From Membranipora membranacea (lineage: Eukaryota; Bryozoa; Gymnolaemata; Cheilostomatida; Membraniporidae): a stretch of 64,000 bases of DNA. The stretch lies in assembly GCA_914767715.1 (NCBI GenBank), contig OU612067.1, forward strand, positions 14,389,001-14,453,000, written 5' to 3'. The translations under genes and the position numbers were made by a program. This document shows positions 43,437 through 55,900 of the stretch, in pieces (the stretch's first letter is position 1; the number at the start of each line of letters is the position of its first letter). Below the pieces are notes generated by a model. It saw nothing but the letters and a program-made list of their open reading frames with translations, was not told the origin of the DNA and made no database searches.

Positions 43437-46400
43437 ATGCAGCTCACTGTTAAGACTCTACAGAACCAGACCTTTAAAGTTGAGGTTGAAGCTTCAGCAA
43501 CTGTAAGTAAGACTTAGCCATGGGGTTGATATTTTGTTGCTGGCCACTACCAGCTTCACTTTCTCAAAAGAAAATTGATGACTCATTTTTTTGTATAATC
43601 TTCACCAACAGCCTCTGTACGACACCTAGGAACTGATTCTACGAATTGGAAAAGGTTAATATGTTTGAGCAATGAACTCCCTCTCAGTGGTTTGAGCTGG
43701 TCCTCATACTGAGTGTTATGTTCATTTAATTATTGTTTTAATGGAATCCAAGCTTGTTATTATTGATGTTTTACTCACTGTAACTTTTAGAACCTCATCA
43801 TAATTCATTTCATATCCTGCTCTACTCAACCAACCAATGTGTGATCTCTTCTAACTCACCATTGTCTCCATGAACCAGTTATATGTCTATCGCTTCCTAC
43901 TACTAAACAACTACTCCTTGGTGTTATATACTGATCAAAAATTTCGATGGCGCTGTAAATGGCTAAGTAAAGGGATTTATCATTTGTTGCTCAGTGACCA
44001 CATTCACCCCTGTCCCTAGTGAACGTAAAGTCTGCTTTTTCATTAATTCTTTCTATGCTACATCATCATCATTTGCCCTGGGTCTCCTACCGGATGTCCT
44101 GATATTTTTGTTTACAAACTTTTTACAGGTCGAAGGTTTGAAGAGAAAAATAGAGGAGGTAAAAGGTAAAGACTATCCCTGGGACCGACTTAAACTCATT
44201 TACGCAGGCAAGTGGATTATTTTTTATACATAGATGTATTTTATCAGGCATATTCATCATACACTAGGATAGCACAAATTCAGAAGCATCTAGTTGGGCC
44301 ACTACGCCCAAATAGCTGTTGTATCTTGCAGGATATTTCTACACACTCCCAGGAAGCACTTTGGTATATAATGAAGTTGGTCAGACTGGCATTGGGATCT
44401 TAATATGTTTTTATATCCTAGTCTATTGAGGCCTCATTAGCAGATCTTTAAATGCTGCCTATGAGCCGTTATTGCTGATTGTCATCAGTTTCACCTTTTG
44501 ATGATCCCAACTGAAAAGAAGGCCTAAAAACTGCAAGCACTTGAAGCTGACCTGATATAATTTGGAGTCCACCTCTTCTTCTTAGCATCCCTTACATACA
44601 TAGTCTGATTAATTTGTATGATTCTTTTGCAGGTCAGATACTGGATAACACTAAAACTGTTGAAGAATGCAAGATAGAAGAGAAAAATTTCTTAGTGTGT
44701 ATAGTGGCAAAGGTAAGCTTTGTGTCATCATAATCTACTATACTGCAGATTAATCTATGAATGGGCCATTAATGAATGGATATTTATAGGAGACTACTAT
44801 GATTTTTTTTGGATAACTGTAAGCCTAGTCTGTCAATAAATATCTCACGAACTAGAACACACTTTCCGAATTGACATCATGATAATTGCAAAAAAGTGTC
44901 AAACTAATAACATGGCAGGCGCCAGCTGATCATTTGTGGCAATTATTCAATAATAATGACTCAACTCACAACTGCTAACTTCTGACTTATCAATTTATTG
45001 TGGCTTCTCTTGGTATGACTGTGATGTTGATAGTCTGCTCAGTGCTGTTGGTGAGCCTTCACTTATTGGTGCGCTTTGATGTTATCATGCCTCATTTTTC
45101 AGCAAAAAGCAGAGCCAGCTGCAGCCTCTCCTGCTCCTGCTGCAGTTCCAGCAGCAACTAATCGACCTCCAGCGGCAACACCCACAGCCCCGCCCACTAC
45201 TGCACAAGCCACACCCACAACAACTTCCACTGCGGCCACCACAGATGCCTCCCAATCAGCTGCTACAACTACGTCTGCAAGTCCGGCTGCTACTGGTACA
45301 TTAACATCTGATGCCAATCCTCCAGCCAGCCAATCACAAGACACGTAAGAACAGCCAGCCAATCAGATATGTCATTACTGTGTTTCTTACATGAAATGAT
45401 AATACGCTTTTGGTGAAAATCAATCGCTGTTGCCTTTGGGGTAAGGACTAAATCACTGCGCCAATGTGCACTTAATTTTCACGTGGGCTTGAGCTCGCAT
45501 TGGGCCTGCACGAAGTCAACTCAATTGATTCAAGTGGCAGTTGAACCCATAACATTCACCACTTATGTAGTTGGCTCTGAAGGCATGGTACACTAGCTAA
45601 CTGTGTCATACTGTTTCAACTTCCATATAAAGTCACGTGTTCAGGGCGGGGAAGAGCTTGAGTGACAGTTTGTCAAAAGACATGAATGAAAGATGAAATT
45701 GATTAAGGCCATAGGCTACCGTATTGCTAAGAATTATTTTTCAATCTGAGCATATGCCTGTTGAGCATTGGATAGCGCACAGCTTGCGTATCAAAAGGCT
45801 GATTATCCTGCATGATGACAGCTCCCATGCCACAAATTATATTGTGTATCAATGCCTGAGTTTACTGATTGTCAGGGAGTTATGCGTCAATATTATGTGA
45901 TATAGTTTCAACTTGATCTATACCTACCGAATATAAAAGCAATATTATTTCGCAGAGTATCCAGTTCAGCGTTGGACCTTACCTCCGCAGAGAACATGTT
46001 GGCGACGGGTGGTGAATATGAGCGATTGGTTACTGAGATAATGGGTATGGGATTCGAGAGAGATCAGGTCGTAAGGTCACTGAGAGCGAGCTTCAATAAT
46101 CCTGATAGAGCTGTAGAGTATCTTATGACTGTAAGTATATGTAGGATGTATTAATGTAAGTACTGTTGTATTTATGTAAGTACTGTTGTATTTATGTATG
46201 TACACATGTACCTTGTTTTGAGTGAGAATGATCTTAGTTGGTATCTATACTGAGACATGCACGACCCTAGCCTAGGTTCTAAGGCTGCCCTTTTTGTGTT
46301 GAAGTGGAACCCGAGCATACTGACTCTCGTGATCTGACTGGGCATGTAGATCACTGATAAACTAGGCTATCATTACCACAAAGAGAATGTCGTAAGGCTA

Positions 46401-49400
46401 AGTATGTATCATGCGTGACTTGAATTTGCGCATGTGCAAGAACAATGAGTTTAGTCTGGGTTCTAATTGCAATTTTGGTCTGGGGAGATAGGACACCCCC
46501 TGCATAAATTGCCAGTCAAATTTAGCTAATAGTGACAATAGAAGATAACTCTTTCTAACAATTCCGCACGCATTTGAGAGTGTGCCACCGGAGCAGGTAG
46601 CCAATCAGATGGCTTCGGAATTCCGAGACTCAATTTTGCAGAGATCAGCTCATGCCCAGAGCTGAGCATGCGCAGAATGGAACCCGAGGGTATCTGCTAT
46701 ACACATTATTCACCTTCATACTATAGTACTGGGGCTGGGGAAAAAATACTGAATGATATGATAAGAAAAACACCAAAACAAGTTGATCTCGGTCATCAAA
46801 TTGTATGTGGGGCTGCAAAAACACAATCACTTAGCCTACAATTATGATAGATCATTTGTAGTGCACTCCGTGATATTTTGAACTGGCTAAGCATTCAGCA
46901 ATATTCTTGGGATGCCACGCTATTTACTATGCCCATTATCTTAAAAAGAAATTGACATTAAAAGTCTGATTAATTTATTTAATGGGCTGAGCAGGCTTGA
47001 ACACATGTCATAACCTATCTTTGAGCATGTGTAGGTGCTTGGCTTTGACAGTTGTTCAGTCACCCTGACATACTTTTACAGACAAGAAGCGCAGAAATGG
47101 TTTCTTTTTTCTGCAGAAAAAGATTTTCACCTAGACACATCACATACTTTGTGAAATATCTTCCCATAACTGACGTTCATATCACTAGAAAATAGATGAG
47201 CAAGGATCATTGTTTTTCCTCTATGTGAGATGAGCATTGACTTACTGTTTGACATAACAACATAGAGTGATGACTATCCTTGTGGTTTCCATCATTAGAA
47301 TTGTGTCAGGAGTTTTCCTCATCTAAAGGGACGCTGGACCAATATGACCATGAGTTTGCAACTCCTATCTATGATATATTTCTGTTAATTCAGGGAATTC
47401 CAGATATTGCTGAGCCTGCACCTGCAGCGCAGCCTGCCAGTGAGGCACCAGCAGCAGGTGCTCCCTCCACGGGTACAACAGGTGCCCCTTCTACTCCAGC
47501 AGCGTCGACAGGTGGAAGCTCTGGTACAGCACCTGCCTCCACTGGTCAATCTGCTGAAACCGCTGGTAAGTTGTAGTTGTCTGACCACCTCTGAGGTTAA
47601 ATGTTGAATACTACAATATAATAATAATATACACTTTATTGCTATTCACTGCCCATTTTGGGGCCAAAGATAATATGTTTACATTAAGATCAACTCATCT
47701 ATTTGGTGCACCCTTGTACAAGATATGGGGGAGCAAGCTAGGGTAATGTATGAAGAGCCCATCTCCATTAGCATTATGGGTAGTGACCGGGATTCGAACC
47801 TGCAACTCTTAGATTGAGAAGCTTGAATCCTAACCACTACATCACCCTGCTACCAATATGCTATAAATAGTAAACTTTCCCAGAAGATCCTGGAATGTTG
47901 AGTGTTGGTTGACAAGGCACTTAAAAGTGCGGAAATTTCCCTCTACTAACACCAATGGAAAAAATCTATTACATATTTTAAGTATAGTTTTAACGCCATA
48001 GGTAAACCCCGAACATTTTTCCATTGAACGCTATCTAAATATAGTATAGCTTTATTTTGTGAGCTGCCATCGACTAATCAGTCTGACCATTTATGTTTCG
48101 TTAGAAGGAGGAGATCCGTTAGACTATTTGAGACAGCAGCCTCAGTTTCAGCAGATGAGACGATTGGTCAGATCTAATCCTCAGCTTCTCTCCTCTCTTG
48201 TACAGTCTATCGGGCAAACTAACCCTGAACTACTGCAGGTAAAATACAAATCTTAATTAGTAACTATTAAACTTACCTATCATTCTCATTCTTAGCATAG
48301 TTGAAGCCTGCATGGTGGTTTACTCGGAATCCCGTCAGTCCTATTGATGAGGACGAACAATTCATGTCTTTTTTGACATAAACAGGATACCATGAGATTT
48401 TACATGAAATCTTCCTGACCAGAAAATATTTTTGTTTCCATCAATTTGACTGTGAAACGATATTTCTCCTCTCTTTTGTGAACAGGGGCCTGACCACATG
48501 GTCTCATCAGGGAGTTTGGTTCCCAACTCCCTGGTCTCATATGCACATGCTTGATCAGTGAATAAAGTGGATAAATATTTAGGGATAAAAACTGCGGTAT
48601 TAAAACTAGTTCTGTTAAAAGGCTTAAAGGGCAACCAAGGTTTCGCAGCAATGCCTTAGTGGGTAGTAAATAATGTGCTAGGCAGCATCAGCTTTGTGCA
48701 TGACACGGCGCAAAACTCAAAGTAGTTGCTGACTCTAAGCTGGGTAACTCTTCAGTTTAGGGAGGTTCCAAGACATTGCTGTAATAATGATAGAGCACAG
48801 GCTAAATAATAACAGGAACAGGAAACTGCTCCATGGTATTCTATTTTAACTGAGTTTGAGTACCTGATGGATGAATTGTTTCACAAGAATTCTGACTGAA
48901 TAATCATCGGAATTAGATCTTGTCTTTTTCCCGGTGCAGAAGGTGCAATCTGCTATCAATCGATGAGAACTTGTTTGAAACCTTTGTCGCCCTTTAAATT
49001 ATGAGAAGATGTGGTGACTTTGACCTTTCAGTTAATTCCCACAGAGCAGTCATGATTTGAGTTCATGCTTGTTTTGATGCACAATTTTTGAAAAGCTGCG
49101 TTCATGAATGAGCTCATCACATCAAAGTTGTCTTCTATCTGTTTATGAGGAGACAACCGCTAAATTATCTTTGGTGTTCCGAATACAATCATAGTATAAA
49201 TTATATCATAACATGTTGCTACACTGTAACTCCATCTTGTTGCTTGTCTGGGTTATGTAAAACTGAATATTTACAAAATTTACAAATAACCTTTAACCTT
49301 GACAAACTTGACATGAAACTGTCAGCGGAAAAGTTTTCAAGTGACCTTTTACTTTATGTTTGTGTTGTGCTTAGCCACAGGTTCTAGTACCCGCATTGCC

Positions 49401-50932
49401 TCCCTGTACTGGGTAGATACTGAAGCTACCCTAAGCTTACGAAATCCTCCAAACTTGGTTTGAATACCCAATGATATTTGTCCCTCACCTTATGCCACAG
49501 AGCTAAAGCGCATTGACAAAACTGAAGTAGGCCTTAAAGCATCCATGAAATGAACCTTAAAATAATCAAAGGAACTGCTCCAGCTTATAAGCGTTAAAAT
49601 GAGCCCAAGAACAGCTCAATTGGTCAACTAGGGCTAAAGGTACGTCTTATCAAAGTTAGTCCTCGCTGACGCTCGCGAGCCTTGCGCAGGGGGATATGAT
49701 GTCATAGACATACATTTTGCGTATATGCCTACCATTAAAAACTTTGGACTCGTGTAATTTCGTCAAAATTGGATGAAATGAGATGAAATCCAACGTAGCT
49801 CATGACATCATAGAGATTAATCCAAATCAAAAAATTGAAGGAGATAAACGCATATTTCCTTGGGGAAAAAAGTTGGTTTCACTTTAATAGTTCCATTTAC
49901 AAAAAATGTCGAATATCGGTCGAAAACCCTGCTGTGACCTCACACCCAGGCTTTCCTATTTCACGAGCAATTATTGAAAGGGCCAACTTCAATGCCTCAT
50001 AGCAAAGCTTGTAGTGGTCCGACAAGTTCAATTTTGGGCTTGTTTTGAAGCTGATTAGCTGGAGAAACAGCTTTGATAATCCCAATCTTCACTTCATGGA
50101 TGCTTTAAAGACTAACCAAAGACCAATGCATGTTATAGTGAAGCAGTTACTTACGATAAAGTTTTGTCAGATTTGCAACTTCAAAACTTTATCATAAGTA
50201 ACTGCCTGACTATAACATGCATCAGTCTTTGGGTAGGTTTTGAATTTTGTATCAGATCAACACTACAATAATAAATCTTATACTAATCTACTGTATCGAT
50301 ATGATTTTTTGACAGTTTATAACTCAGAACCAGGACAGGTTTGTGGCAATGTTGAACGAAGGAGAGGATGACTCGGCAGCCCCGGCTGCTGGCGGAGCAC
50401 CGGGTGAGCTTCCTGCTCCTCCACCAGGCACCACGTATATACAAATATCTCCTGAAGAAAGAGAAGCCATAGATAGAGTGAGTAATAAGCATAAACATAA
50501 GTTTCATAATCCTGTGACTTAATATGCTGACTAGTTTTGAGTCTGGCTTAGGCGTCACTTGGTTTCCAGCAACTGAATTCGCAGCCACCGGCATACAGGT
50601 TGCTGGGTTGTGATCATCTGCATTATAAAGGCACTAGTAAATTAACAATATCTTTAGAATCCTTTTTTGCTGCAAATCATAGCCGTAGACCTCAAATCTG
50701 TGTTTCATCAATTTCAGGTCGTTTGTGTGGGAAAAGTACCAACAAAAAGATAATTAACAGCTGAAATGACTTGTATAAAAAAAATTTGCTAATGTTTTTC
50801 CAACTCTATTTACAGTTGAAAGCTCTCGGATTCGAGGAAAACCTTGTTGTTCAGGCTTACTTTGCCTGCGATAAAAACGAAAATTTAGCCGCGAATTTCC
50901 TTCTTCAGCAAGGCTGGGACGACACCGAATAA
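43437..50932 (+). CDS. RAD23: RAD23, UV excision repair and proteasome shuttle protein
   Basis: Exons: 43437-43502, 44129-44207, 44633-44712, 45103-45344, 45956-46130, 47394-47565, 48105-48238, 50316-50477, 50816-50932. All phases agree and give 408 residues, close to animal RAD23 length. The order is complete. An N-terminal ubiquitin-like domain begins [20 protein letters not shown] and contains YAGQILDN. An Ala/Pro/Thr linker follows. UBA1 contains [18 protein letters not shown] second Ala/Pro/Ser linker leads to the STI1/XPC-binding region ([19 protein letters not shown], then [19 protein letters not shown]). UBA2 contains [22 protein letters not shown]23 carries ubiquitylated proteins to the proteasome and stabilises XPC in nucleotide excision repair. 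The intron after exon 2 uses a GC donor (GCAG|GCAAGT). AATAAA lies at 51343-51348. Confidence 0.97.
45465..45615 (-). repeat. tRNA-like SINE remnant
   Basis: On the minus strand an A-box-like CAGTTAGCTAGTGTACC and a B-box-like GGGTTCAACTGCC are spaced as in tRNA genes. The intervening sequence cannot form a good anticodon arm. It lies in RAD23 intron 4 and is probably a decayed tRNA-derived SINE. Confidence 0.4.
47620..47850 (-). mobile_element. tRNA-derived SINE
   Basis: On the minus strand the element starts near 47850 with a tRNA-like head. The A box is GATGTAGTGGTTAGGATTC, and the B box GGTTCGAATCCC is at 47790-47800. A 150-base body follows and it ends in an AATAAAGTG and ATTATT tail near 47620. 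This is the standard SINE layout with Pol III promoter, body and AT tail. It lies in RAD23 intron 6. Confidence 0.75.
48624..48997 (-). mobile_element. TTAA-flanked MITE, copy B (complete)
   Basis: Both ends carry TTAA (48624-48627 and 48994-48997), followed inward by AGGGCAACCAAGGTTTC and, at the other end, AGGGCGACAAAGGTTTC. The body matches copy A (20425-20771) in inverted orientation. The TTAA target site suggests mobilisation by a piggyBac-type transposase, but the ends are not the usual CCC. No transposase is encoded. It lies in RAD23 intron 7. Confidence 0.8.
50110..50239. repeat. Foldback element with 50-bp arms
   Basis: 50113-50166 (CCAAAGACCAATGCATG onward) pairs with 50182-50236 (ending CATGCATCAGTCTTTGG), with only a few mismatches and a loop of about 15 bases. 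It lies shortly before the acceptor of RAD23 exon 8. Confidence 0.85.
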
Positions 50933-52962
50933 ACTAACTGGTAGAATAAGTCTTATAGCTCCTTATGTTTGTAACCAAATATGATCCAGCAATAGGTCTC
51001 GCTGTGTTTTCTATACTCACTTGGCCAACTCGGATGATACAACTGGTTAAGTTATATTGGCTGGTCTTTTGCTTTAACCAAGGACCAACTTCTGTTTCTC
51101 CTTGCTTTAACTGGAAGTAGTTGCCTTGAAGACATTGAATTTTGTGAGAGCTCAACTTCTAACTTGATGGATTTAGTTTTGTTGAGGCTTACTTAGCACC
51201 TAGGCAGGATTAAAGCTATGGAAACAGTTTTACTCTCTCTTTTCTATCTGGAAAGAATAGTTTTGCTCTATGTTACATTAAAGTTTACCATTGTATAGTT
51301 AGCACAATCCCATATTGTTCTTTTTTACCAACAATACAAATTAATAAAATTACAAAACTTTTATTTATTTTATACCCAAACAAATTAATGAAAAATAACA
51401 ATCTGGTGTATATGTACAATTTGCCTGCATCAGGTGTTAATTGCCCCCCCCCCCCCTCCCCTCTCAGATCAAGCTTAATCCGGTTTGCCTGCATTCTGAT
51501 TTGCTCCCCTTCAACTTGTCACGCCGCAGAACCAGTAGAGGGGGAGCTACTACAAATGTAGGCAAATTAGATCAGAGTTGCTCTAATACCCCCCTCATTT
51601 CCGTGACTATCATTGTCATCACTCTTATTCAATGCCGAGATTATTCAAGATTGACAAATAATAAATGTTACAAGGGTGAGTAGTACAGATCATGAATAAA
51701 TTAGAAATTGCCTTCCCCTGGTTAACTCTTGATGGAGTATAGTAAGCTGGCACTGCCTTTCAAAGGAGGAACTCTGTGTGCAGACTTTCAAGTCACAGGA
51801 ATGTCACATACACGTACTGGCATTACCAGCACATGTCAACATATTAGTATGGAAGCAAGACACAAATCCCGACAGACTGCATATAGGTTATGTTAATGTG
51901 TCGGGAGAAGGCTTATAATCAATAAATAGTTAGCCTATGAAGAGGATTATGGCTGTGTTGTTAGCATTTTTACAACTGCGGCCAGGTTGTAATATTTTGA
52001 ATACTTCCGACAATTTTTTCAAAATCACCTTTTGTGAGATTAAGTTGCGCAGAACCAACCTTTTGCTATTCTTTTCCCAAATAAAATATATTAATTTGTG
52101 GATAGTTAATACAATCTGATACCCCCCCTTAGATGATCGCTTAATGTTGACTGGACCTTTTATACCTGTCTTTGATATTTAATGTACTATATTTTATAGT
52201 ATACTAAGCCTTAGTCCAGTCTGAGCCCCAGACTCTTTTGGCCGGGGAAGTCTATATAGTATATTGGGTCTATACTGGATATTGACTCTATATGGTATAC
52301 TGAATCTATATGGTATTTCAAATCTGTATAGTATATTTGACTCTGCGGTCTCAACTCTCAAAACCACTCAATGGAGGAGGACATAGAACTGTCATTACTT
52401 ACTTTTATTACCTTTGTTTGTACCATATGCCTTCTAACGATACACCTATCTGTATTTTAAGAGGGGGCAATGAACCAAAAGGTTTAGTACTTTGATGGGA
52501 GAGGTCATCATTTGACGGATTGGATAACAGTATTACCCATAGGTGTTGGTTTTGAGAAGTTCTGGACAAGTTAAATGGAGTGGCTTGTTTCGGTGAGCAT
52601 CTCATGGGTACAAGGTACAATAGGAATATGGTATAACATTACAGGTGTTGGTTGTTGTTTGGAATGTTCTAAATATGCTTTAGTCTAATAAAATGAGGGC
52701 TCTTCCTGGATGTGGCTTTGGGTGCAGTATGCAGTTATGATATGTGTAGGCTTTACAGGTGATGGTTGTTGTTCAATTATAAAGTTTGAGAAGTGATCAT
52801 TATATAATATGTTGAGGTATATAATATGATGGCACTCTGATGACGTGGTTTTGGTTATGGGTACAGTATGTATGTAGTTAGACATGATGCGAGAGCTTTA
52901 TTTGTTGATTGCTTCTCAGTCAGTGACAACCCCCAGTGACAACCTGTAGTGACAGAGCAGCG
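50933..52962. other. RAD23 3'UTR and spacer
   Basis: Contains the RAD23 polyadenylation signal, then a poly-C run at about 51446, a GCCTGCATT-family MITE at 51483-51570 and a TATA-rich degenerate repeat (TCTATATGGTATACTGAATC type) near 52245-52335. The tandem GTGACAAC repeats at 52923-52950 lie just before the next gene's ATG. Confidence 0.55.
51483..51570. repeat. Small MITE with GCCTGCATT ends (copy 2)
   Basis: Begins TTTGCCTGCATTCTGATTTG and ends CAAATGTAGGCAAA, with internal CACGCCGCAGA and GGGGGAGC. It matches the 10.9-kb copy in both ends and core. A further end lies just upstream at about 51420. Confidence 0.6.
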
Positions 52963-55900
52963 ATGATTAACTCGTCAACAATTCAGACAATTCTCCTACT
53001 CGCTATTGCATCTGTAGTCTCAACTCATCAAGGTATATAATATTTATATACTTTTAATATTCATATATAATTTAAATATATATTTATATGATATAACAAT
53101 ATTACCTCACAGAAGAATAAAAATTGTCACATCTATTAAGCACACCCCTGTACAAGGTAGGAGTGTATCTAACTGAACTGTTCACTCTCTTAAGTTCCTG
53201 TCTTTTCCATCCCTTGCTGTTTGATGTTGGCGGGTCTCTTTTAGTTTATGACTTTATGCTTATAGAACACTGAAAGTATAGCTCGTAGGATTGGTTTTAG
53301 TTGTTATATATTTGGCATTTCCTTTAATTTTTAATTAGATTTACAAAATTGTGTGTTCAGATTACCCTCATCTCTCATTTAATGATCAATCACATGGGAA
53401 TATCTTACAGGATGTGTCAGTGACAATACAGCTGTTAAAGAGAGTGTGATTGGAAAGGCCAACGATGGAAATTGTTCAGAGTAAGTTATTTTTTTTATAT
53501 ATGTATATATATATACATATTTTGTATCGGTTCTTTTTATCTCACCGTCATGTGTCACTGTGTCCTTTGGTGTGCCAGGAGGGGGGTAGGGGGGCAGGGG
53601 AGCATCGGGCGGGCGGGTTCATTAGTCTGGGGGGGGGGGCTCAGACTAGGCAGGGGCTGGCAGTGGTTGTAGAGAGACAGTTATCATGTAATTATTGCTA
53701 TGTTTAGCTTAATTTTTTATGTATCTAGGCCTTTAAAAGCTCAGTAAAGTATAAATTGCACAACAGCTTTTGATGCGCTACCTGAGTTTTGCAAAGATTC
53801 TTCTCTCGTTTCAGCGCTCTAGAAGAGCTAGTCCAGTACAATACAAATTGTGAGAGCAGTGGGGATAGATCCGTGGATCTAAAATACATTTATGGTCTCA
53901 GTGGAGCGTACTTATCGATGTGCCCACTTAACACAACTTCTCCTAGCTACGGCCAAGGTATGAAATACTGCCGATTGATTATGCCTCAAACATTTGTAAA
54001 ATTGTCCCTTATATATGTTGAAAAATTGGTATAACTGCAGCTTTTACGTTGATAATGAAAGAGCTCATAATATGATTTGTTTAAAGCAATGTTGCCGTTG
54101 AAAACATTCCTCAACATAATATTTTGTGGTTTTTTCTGAATAACCCCAAGATTCACGATGAAAAGTGAATATTTCTTCCATAAGTTTTCAGCAATATTCA
54201 AAATCTGTTCTCATCTGGCCTGTCTTCGTGACCAGGCCATTATTGTAAAAGGCTTACAAAGAGTTGTCGAATGGATGTATATAATGTATATATCATATAT
54301 ATAAGATATATATAATATATAATATATACATGTTTACAAATATGTATTGTCTTAGTCTTCAAGCCTTCGCATAACCTCAATAAAATATCGATAATTATTA
54401 CCGTGGTAGATAAAATGTAAGTCGTTCGAAAAGGGGACAATTAAGGGTCGATAAGAACATTGTTGCCGATAGTAGATAAAATTTGATGTTGTTTGATAAA
54501 AAACTGGCTATAGAAATCAATGTGTTATTTTCAGAGTGTACTGGTGTGTCTTCTTGTGTAAAAGGAGATAATAATGTACTTGAGGACTGCGGGGCTGACA
54601 AGTGAGTTTATTCCCTACCTCCCCCTCAAAACACCGATCCTTATAGTCGGGGCAGGGTCCATTAATAAATATGCATTTGCATTCATTCGCATTTTCAAAG
54701 ATCAAATGAATCGGAAATGCGCATTTGGGTTTGCTATTAAATGCAATGCAAATGGAAATGGAAAAGACAGATTACCTGGCTCATAAATGCAAATGAGAAT
54801 GGAAAAAATTCTTGGATCATAATGCAACTGCTCAAAAATGAAGCACATTTGGGCCAATCTAGTTGTTCAACAAAGATAACTTTTTATTCAGATGGTTGCT
54901 AGTCCTAAATAAGACTAGAGTGTGTTCATAATTTGGCGTAAATATTTGGGAATAGCTGAAAACTTTTTCATAGAATGAATAACAAATGCAAATGCATGTA
55001 CGACCCTTCCAATAAATGCAAATGCACCATGTCGATAAAATTAAATGCGAATGAAATGTGCAAATTTGGATGGATACAAATGCAAATGCAAATGAAAATG
55101 GCAAAAATCTACATTACATAAATTTCATTAGTCGAATAATGACAATTTAAATTTTGGGCTGCTAAATTGGCTCATTGAAAAGGGAATGGACCGACGGGTT
55201 AACACAATGTGATTTTAATGAATGTAAACAATCGGTTGGCTGAATGAAAGGGCATACTCTATTCAAAGTATCATACCAAAAGAACATGAAAGGGACCCAC
55301 AACTCCTAATCCTATGGTCTTATTTAACTAATGCTGTGAATGTAAAATAGATTTACAAATGCAAGTGCGAATTAAATGCTGTGAAGTCTGCTTGTTATAA
55401 ATGCGCAACAAATGCAAATGCTGATTTTATGCCAGGCGTAAATGCAAATGCAAGCACAATTACAAGTTCAAATGCTACTTTTTGTTTGTAAATGGTTAAT
55501 AAATTGAATGTGGCGTGATCTCAACGAATGGCCTCAGCCCTGTTTATAGTGTGAAGTAAGCAACACTGAATGAATTTCTTTGTGTCAAGTCTTGGACATT
55601 TTAGCCTAAGTGTGACATACATAGTATCAGTTAAAAGCTGGACAAAGAGTCACGATCTTTCTATATTTTCAATTGGATTTTGTCAACAGTCGAATCTTTT
55701 CTCCAATTTAAAATAAACTAAATTAGAATCAATATCTAAATATACACAATTTTCTTGAATGTTGCCCTTCTGGCCGTCTTAGACATTTTAAATATCGCAG
55801 CTCATGGGGCAAAGACTGTTTTCTGACACAAATGGGCATCACACTTAATGAGATTCTTTTTTAAAAAAACCAAAGTTCCATATACTAGTGGCAAGCTCTG

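Noticed and set aside
45099-45362. Val/Ala-rich minus-strand frame
   Set aside because: It is antisense to the Ala/Thr/Pro linker exon of RAD23.
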